From Vitrella brassicaformis (lineage: Eukaryota > Sar > Vitrellaceae): a stretch of 64,000 nucleotides of DNA. Under the pieces are notes generated by a model, which saw only the letters and a program-made list of their open reading frames with translations, ran no database searches and was not told where the DNA came from. This document shows, in pieces, positions 57,087 to 64,000 of this stretch. The DNA is taken from positions 114,699-178,698 of the forward strand of contig CDMY01001040.1 of the NCBI GenBank assembly GCA_001179505.1, in the 5' to 3' direction. The stretch's first letter is position 1. Each line of letters begins with the position of its first letter. Both the position numbers and the translations under genes were made by a program.

Positions 57087-57343
57087 CAATTCAGGCCTGA
57101 AAGGGATAGACTACCGACGGTGCACCCTTCCTTGAGCATCAACTGTCAAGCGCTGGAAGAGAGCGAGCTTCTCTTCCTGGCCCGGCCATGATGGATCGGC
57201 CAGCATCACTGGAGAGCATGCAACGAAAAAGGTTGACGAGAAAACACTGCATGCAGACATGCACACGAAATGTCGCATCACGGCACTTTGTGTCCGTTTC
57301 CTCGCTCCTTTCGCATGATCTGTCTTTTTGTCTGTCTGTCTGT
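57087..57343 (-). other. Spacer between DCC start and TrxR end, with an exon-like piece
   Basis: After a good acceptor (CTCTCCAG) the minus strand reads ADPSWPGQEEKLALFQRL and then DAQGRVHRR-stop (about 57207-57111). It could be a 5' untranslated exon of the DCC gene or a leftover exon. It does not join in frame to the TrxR coding end. Confidence 0.3.
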
Positions 57344-60071
<2,728 letters not shown>

Positions 60072-61397
60072 ATGGATCCGTCCCAGCAAGCGCTCCTCAC
60101 GTCACTCCTTCAACTGCAGCAGCATGCACCTGCACCCACCGGAGCAACCCCTGACCTCCCGCAGCTTGCCACGGCCCTGCTCACACAGCAGCTGACCCAA
60201 CAAGTACCCTCCCACCCTTCAATCCAGCCTCCCATGGCTCCGCAGGCTGCTCCGGCACAGCTGGACATCTCATCGATTCTCGGCCTATCACCTGCTGCTG
60301 CACCGCCTCCCGCCGCCGCTCTGCACGGGCTATCTGCCGAGACCATTCTGCAGGCGCTCGGGATGGGTCAACAGACACAGACGGCCTCCCCAGCTGCAGT
60401 GCCGATACAGCCACTTGTCCAGAGTGCCAGGGCAGATGAGCCGCCGGCCGCCAAGAGGCCGCGAGTCGAGAGGCGAGATGAGGGCGGTGCTGGTGCTGGT
60501 GCTGGTGCTGGGGAAAGCGGTGCGCTTCATGTGGTTGGCCGCTCTGAAGAGGCGAGCAGCGTCAGGGGGTGGAACAAGGGGCAACTGCAGCAGGTACGAA
60601 TCTAGCTCGTTGTGCATCATCCATCTTTGATGAATATGCATCTCTGTGTGTCTTTGATCGTTGTGTGTGCAGTATTACTACCAGTGGTACATCATCAATG
60701 GTTACGCCCATCAGGATGCCATCAAGTCGGCAGCAGGTGAGCTAGCCCCCTCAGCCTCACTCAATACCTTTTTGTTGGTTTCTTTGTTTCAGTTCACGCC
60801 GGTTTGGCTCTGCTTGACAGCGTGAACCGATCCACCAGCAACACAACCACCACCTCTCCGCCCCCCACAGCAGCAGCAGCAGCAGCTCCACAGCCACCAC
60901 ACATCATCAAACCGGAGCCCAAACCAGAGCAACCCACCCAGGCAGCCCCCACCCCTCAGCCAGTAGAACAACAAGCCCCACAGCCTCAGCAGACACAGCC
61001 GCCTGCGACACAGCCAGCGGCGACGCCAGCACCAGAGACGATGGGCAAGGAGCAAGAAGCACTGCCTGTCGTCGAGACCAACACCGTGATCGAATCAGCG
61101 AGTGTCGGCGAGGTGGCCCCTCCAACACCTGCACCTGCTGCTGGTAATGACAGTCTGATGAACTCAACAGCCGCTGGCCCTGCCCCGCTGGCAACAGCCG
61201 CTGGCCCTGCCCCGCTGGTGTTTGCCGGTGGTGGTGGTGGCCAGGTCAGTGGCGGTGTTGTGGCTGGTGTGCCGGTGTACGAAGACGGGCCTTCCGTGGC
61301 TGCCGCAGACAACGGGGGGCCGGGCGATGATGGAGATGGTGGGGGTGAAATGGCCGAGCAAGATGCTAGGGAAGATAGCGGGCAGCAGAATATGTAG
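60072..61397 (+). CDS. Q/P/A-rich low-complexity protein, possible nuclear coactivator-like
   Basis: Not recognised. Exon 1 (60072-60593) is 174 codons: MDPSQQALLTSLLQLQQHAP, DISSILGLSPAAA, AETILQALGMGQQTQ and an NLS-like AAKRPRVERRDE. Exon 2 (60673-60736) is short and aromatic: YYYQWYIINGYAHQDAIKSA. Exon 3 (60793-61397) joins in phase 1 to VHAGLALLDSVNRSTSN, then P/Q/T-rich repeats, a doubled TAAGPAPLA unit, a G/V-rich stretch and an acidic end, QDAREDSGQQNM. Joins preserve frame exactly. The mix of Q-rich helices, NLS and a conserved-looking aromatic block suggests a transcription or RNA-processing factor; that is inference. Confidence 0.65.
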
Positions 61398-62945
61398 TCG
61401 CTGCAGCAGCGTTTAATTGTTTGTGGATAGGCCTCAGGCAGGCAGGCAGGCAGGCAGGGAGGGATGACAGGTGTGCATGCCGGACACCTCATCCACGCAT
61501 CCATTGATTCGTGTGTGTGTTTCCCTTATGATAATCAATCCATTGAGGCATTGTGAGTGGGCGATGGCTGGCCGGCTGGGTAGCTCATACTGCCAAAGAA
61601 TAGCGCCTTCAGCCTCGCTCACGGCCCTTAGATCAGTACCGATACACAACGGACGACTCCAACGATTCATTCACACTGTCTATGTGGGGCAGATACTATA
61701 GATGTGGCGAGCGAATTTCACGAGCCCATCCGATTCAAGACAGTCAAGGTACGACGGGGAGACACAATGTGAAAGCGGGAGAGAGCTCTCAGTTATCCTC
61801 TGTGTGTGCGTGTCTGGTTGCTGCCTGGCTGTCTGTCTGGCCGCAGGGGTTGAGTGTGGGTGAGGTGTATGTGTTGGGAGGGGAGAGGCTCAATGCTGTG
61901 CTGTTGGACTCGCTGGCCGAGCTACTGCGGATTCACCAGCTGCCTTCACACTGACTGACTTGCAAGCTCATGTGCATGACACACACGTACAGACAGACAG
62001 ACAGACAGACGATATTTCACGACAAACTGAGCGGGTGGGGTTGGTCCGCCACTCTCTAAGCTGGTGCCAGGGATAGATAGGCCTCAACAAGAGCTGTCGA
62101 TTGCATATAAGAATGGTGGGTCCACTATACGTCTGTGGCGAGAAATGACCAATGACATTCCCTGACCATGTGAGAGCCAGATCTCTACAACCAGATCTCG
62201 TGGCACCTTGCTGCATGACGCATATGAACCGCAATGGAATGCGCTGCAACATGGTACTCACACCTTGAGCTCATCTTCTCTCGTTGTCGAGAAATGACAC
62301 GATCAGTGCCGGCGGCCCGGGGGTGCTGGATCTAGTCAACGAAGATGCATCCAGCCGCCGTTCCTGCAGCATCTGAACCACAACAAGAGCAGCCATCTGT
62401 CATTTCTTGACAGCGAGGCTCATTCGCTCACCTCTCTCTTTGCAATGAATGGATCGCCGGCAAGCTCGCGCAGAAGATCAGGGCGGAGATCTAGAGATGG
62501 CGGCCGCCAGAGGGAAGGCCAAAGCCAAGGCAAAGCCCTCTGCTGCCCGTCTCTTTGTGTGGTGATTGCCTGTCACCCGCTGAGTGTTTCTGCCGGGCGG
62601 TTTGTCGATTGGCGGTCAGGGTGGAGAGAAACGAGTGATCGGTCATGTACTTCGTGTCGATCAATCACTAATAACTCCATGAGGTGAGCACCAATCGGCA
62701 CGCCCCTTTGTCAGGGTGTTCAGCAGAGACACCCCGTGATTTGCACCAGACGGATTTTTGATTGCATGTCTCGTTGCAGAGATACGACGCCAACAAGGCA
62801 TCGGGTACATGGGATTTCTCAGGAAATCGTTAATAACTCTTCACGGTTGATGGCTACGGGGCTCGTTTTTGGTGAGTGTAATGCTGTTGACATGCTTGAC
62901 ATTTCCCCTCGAGGGATCTTTGATTTATGGTCTGGGTGCAGAGAT
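61398..62945. other. Mostly non-coding region with one exon-like piece
   Basis: It contains a GGCA run (61437-61457), a GACA run (61990-62010) and unremarkable sequence. At 61848-61953, after a CCGCAG acceptor, the plus strand reads GLSVGEVYVLGGERLNAVLL, then DSLAELLRIHQLPSH-stop, which has coding-like composition, but I found no upstream exons. The stretch 62540-62940 has no coding signal apart from the 5' flank of the retroelement fragment. Confidence 0.4.
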
Positions 62946-64000
62946 ATGTGCGCTCTCAGCCCCCTCCGCGAGGCCATCGCCAAGGAGCTGCTGCCGGCCC
63001 TCCTCGGCGGCTCTGTGACGCCGTCCGAGGTCGACCTGATGCTGCTGCCTGCCCGGCATGGCGGCACCGGCATACGTGACCCTCTCGACCGTGCCGCAGC
63101 CGCCTACCCCGCTTCCCGCGCGAGCACCAAGGTGGTCTCCAAGTCCGTCCAAGGCAAGGCTCCGTTCCACCCTGGCGACCATCGTGCCACCATCCGCCAC
63201 GCCCTCACCCGGAGCAAGCAGCAGCAGGACGTCGCCCACAAGACCAAGAGGGAGGCCGCCCTGCCGCACATCGACCGCCGGCGCCATCGCGTCCTCTCCC
63301 GCAGCGCCGAGTACAAGACGTCCGGCTGGCTGACCACCCTCCCGTCGACAGACAACAACACTGGTCTTGATGCTGCGGAGTTTCGAGATGCCCTCAACAT
63401 GCGTTACGGCCGTCACCCCCCCGGCCTCGCTGCACGCTGCGACCACTGCAACCAGCCCCTCACCGTCGACCATGCGCTGTGCTGCAAGCGGTACGGCCTG
63501 GTGATTCGTCGCCACGACGAGCTGCGGGACACTTTTGCCGAGCTGATTGGGATGGCGTGGGGGGACGCTGGTGTGCGTCGGGAGGTGGTGTTGAAGGAGG
63601 GAGAGGAGGGGGAGGGTGGGGTCAGGGCGGACATCGTCGCTCGGGGCGTGTGGGAGCGGCAGGCGGCTGCGTCGTTTGACATCTGTATTACGGATCCTGA
63701 CGCAACGTCTTACGCTTCCAAGAACCGATCGACCAAGTCCATCCTGAAGCAGCACGAGACCGCCAAGAAGAAGAAATACCGCTCGGCCGTCTGCGACTCC
63801 CGCGTGACCTTCTGCCCTCTGGTGGTGACGTGTGACGGTGTGTGGGGACACGATGCCAACGTGTTCATCGCCCACATGGCTCATGCGCTGTTGGAGAAGG
63901 AGGGGTGGAAGGGTCGGGGGTTCAGTCATGTGTCTGGATGGATTCGCTCTCGCTTGTCTATCGCCCTCGCGCGTGCGACTAGCTTCTGTCTGCGTGGGGG
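62946..64000 (+). mobile_element. Non-LTR retrotransposon-like ORF, 3' part, running off the window
   Basis: One frame stays open from ATG 62946 to the window end (over 350 codons). It resembles the region after the reverse transcriptase in LINE-type elements of fungi, oomycetes and animals. LLPARHGGTGIRDPLDRAAA matches the usual L-P-x-R-x-G-G-L-G-I-x-x-P segment. CDHCNQPLTVDHALCCKRYG with RRHDELRDTFAELI is the typical Cys/His segment followed by R-H-N-E-x-R-D. FDICITDPDATSY, then KKKKYRSAVCDSRVTFCPLV and DGVWGHDANVFIAHMAHALL, fits the nuclease-like tail seen in such proteins. The reverse transcriptase core is not in this window: the copy is either 5'-truncated or its upstream part was lost. 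No stop or frameshift was found, so it may be young. Confidence 0.75.

Noticed and set aside
62925-63929. Long open minus-strand frame of 334 codons
   Set aside because: It is exactly antisense to the retroelement-like frame, whose plus-strand reading has recognisable motifs; the minus reading is low in structure and arises from GC-rich codon bias.

Overview
The window is eukaryotic nuclear DNA: GC-rich, intron-dense, with GT-AG introns of about 60-150 bp (many loaded with GT/CA, CTGT and GA microsatellites), compact genes on both strands and frequent head-to-head promoters. Several features point to a photosynthetic alveolate. The thioredoxin reductase ends in GCGGGKCG like that of Plasmodium. 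Some N-termini look like secretory signal plus transit peptides, as for a complex plastid. There is also an AP2-like domain and a large PPR protein. A chromerid such as Vitrella is my best guess; this is inference, not proof.

Layout. 1-7.2 kb: a PPR protein (+), cut at its 5' end. 7.2-8.3 kb: intergenic. 8.3-21.7 kb: a rearranged accessory zone. It holds two copies of a segment carrying the 3' end of an RFT1 flippase gene, a modular gene of unknown function and the 3' end of an EngB/YihA GTPase gene (8.5-10.85 kb and 18.1-20.3 kb). Between the copies lie a three-repeat p25-alpha-like gene (-) and a decayed array of the same modular exons. All module exons have symmetric phase-1 boundaries. 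Only the right-hand EngB gene is complete. 21.7-26.4 kb: a half-size ABC transporter (+) and a fructosamine-3-kinase (-).

26.8-55.5 kb: a cluster dominated by an unrecognised protein family, here called GPF-SAM. Members carry copies of a roughly 90-residue domain (core pattern H-E-E-A-V ... I/V-G-P-F ... Y-V-A-x-V-H-R-x-P-S ... W), long disordered acidic/basic linkers and KRK-type nuclear signals; three of them end in a SAM-like tail and a V-E-V-P peptide. They are GPF-1 (+, 26.8-29.8 kb), GPF-2 (+, 34.7-40.7 kb), GPF-3 (-, 50.4-42.8 kb) and GPF-4 (-, 54.2-50.9 kb, with an AP2-like domain). A further orphan gene (-, 55.5-54.2 kb) is separated from GPF-4 by a single in-frame stop. Plus- and minus-strand members share near-identical inverted segments. 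Embedded between GPF-1 and GPF-2 are a multi-pass membrane RING protein (-) and a GGQ release-factor-like protein (+). A 300-base assembly gap lies at 41712-42011.

56.2-61.4 kb: a DCC-family thiol oxidoreductase (-), a high-Mr thioredoxin reductase (-) and a Q/P-rich protein (+). 62.9-64 kb: the 3' part of a non-LTR-retrotransposon-like gene running off the window end.

Exon joins were worked out by hand from splice signals and reading phase. Gene limits are usually firmer than individual exon edges.
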